Source of the DNA: JBBQSN01 sp038213835
GTDB lineage: Bacteria > Actinomycetota > Actinomycetes > Actinomycetales > CAWJMD01
NCBI GenBank assembly: GCA_038213835.1
Contig: JBBQSN010000188.1
Coordinates: 1-5,738, forward strand
Length of the DNA: 5,738 nt
Direction of reading: 5' to 3'
How positions within the stretch are numbered: position 1 is the stretch's first letter; the number at the start of each line of letters is the position of its first letter. A model generated the notes under the pieces. The model ran no database searches. It was not told where the DNA came from and saw only the letters and a program-made list of their open reading frames with translations. The position numbers and the translations under genes are program-made. Below are positions 5,616 through 5,738 of this stretch, in pieces.

Positions 5616-5738
5616 TCACCGACCCATCAACCCACCCAGCCAGCTCGACCCGCCTGGAGCCGACGCGGTCACCTCGTGGTGGGTCGTCGACGACCAGGTC
5701 GGCACCGACCTGGACACGGCCCTCTCGGTGTTCGTGCC
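5551..5738 (+). other. Unresolved right flank with a start-less open frame running off the window
   Basis: The frame in phase with MarR is open from the codon after its TGA to the window edge. From about 5659 onward all 26 complete codons end in G or C (ADAVTSWWVVDDQVGTDLDT and on to ALSVFV) and first positions are G-rich, as in real genes here. There is no ATG, GTG or TTG from 5551 until the GTG codons in the last ten bases, so a normal start is missing. Two minus-strand frames are also partly open (stops at 5616-5618 and about 5593-5595), and one shares the same wobble positions, so the strand is not certain. No domain recognised. Confidence 0.3.
5682..5713. repeat. Two overlapping palindromes near the window end
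   Basis: GGTCGTCGACGACC (5682-5695) is a perfect 14-base palindrome. It overlaps by two bases an inverted repeat with arms CCAGGTCGG (5694-5702) and CCGACCTGG (5705-5713) around CA. A smaller CACC-TCGT-GGTG (5670-5681) sits just before. They lie within the open frame described for 5551-5738. They could be a binding site, RNA hairpins, or by-products of GTC/GAC codon runs in GC-rich coding DNA. Confidence 0.4.

Noticed and set aside
1..5738. tRNA, rRNA, CRISPR array, insertion sequence, attachment site or prophage genes
   Set aside because: I saw no regularly spaced direct repeats, transposase or integrase motifs, terminal inverted repeats with target duplication, or cloverleaf-like segments; reading by eye could miss a diverged case.

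Overview
The window comes from a high-GC Gram-positive bacterium, most likely an actinomycete. The base composition is strongly GC-rich, the real reading frames use almost only G or C at the third codon position, genes overlap at ATGA, GTGA or TGATG junctions, some starts are GTG, and at least two transcripts look leaderless. I cannot name the genus. Nothing here looks like a plasmid, a phage or an insertion sequence; it reads as ordinary chromosome with small accessory modules.

Layout, left to right. (1) Positions 1-467, minus strand: a partial gene for a small two-helix membrane protein of the DUF6153 type, cut by the window edge. (2) Positions 559-1474, plus strand: a two-gene unit encoding a small multi-helix membrane protein of unknown function and, overlapping it by one base, a compact winged-helix regulator. 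Two copies of the same inverted repeat, CTTTCC-N5-GGAAAG, lie at the promoter, and the second contains the predicted start codon; this looks like an autoregulated module. (3) Positions 1475-1560: a convergent gap with two GC-rich hairpins. (4) Positions 1561-3416, minus strand: cobT and cobS, overlapping by four bases, which carry out late steps of cobalamin (vitamin B12) nucleotide-loop assembly. (5) Positions 3469-5069, minus strand: a zinc-independent medium-chain quinone-oxidoreductase-like enzyme and, upstream and overlapping by four bases, an atypical NAD(P)-binding SDR/NmrA-like protein. (6) Positions 5096-5550, plus strand: a divergent MarR-family regulator, with a perfect 8-1-8 palindrome (TGTCAGGT-A-ACCTGACA) between it and the oxidoreductase pair. 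(7) Positions 5551-5738: unresolved, possibly the start of a frameshifted or decayed gene.

How the genes may work together. The MarR protein probably binds the palindrome and represses both itself and the two redox genes, releasing them in response to a small molecule or redox-active compound. The redox genes run in the same direction as cobTS with a gap of only 52 bases and no obvious terminator or cobalamin riboswitch between them, so cobTS may receive read-through transcription. The winged-helix regulator probably controls its own operon through the paired repeats. The most distinctive observations are the paired repeats with an embedded start codon and the possible broken gene at the right edge.
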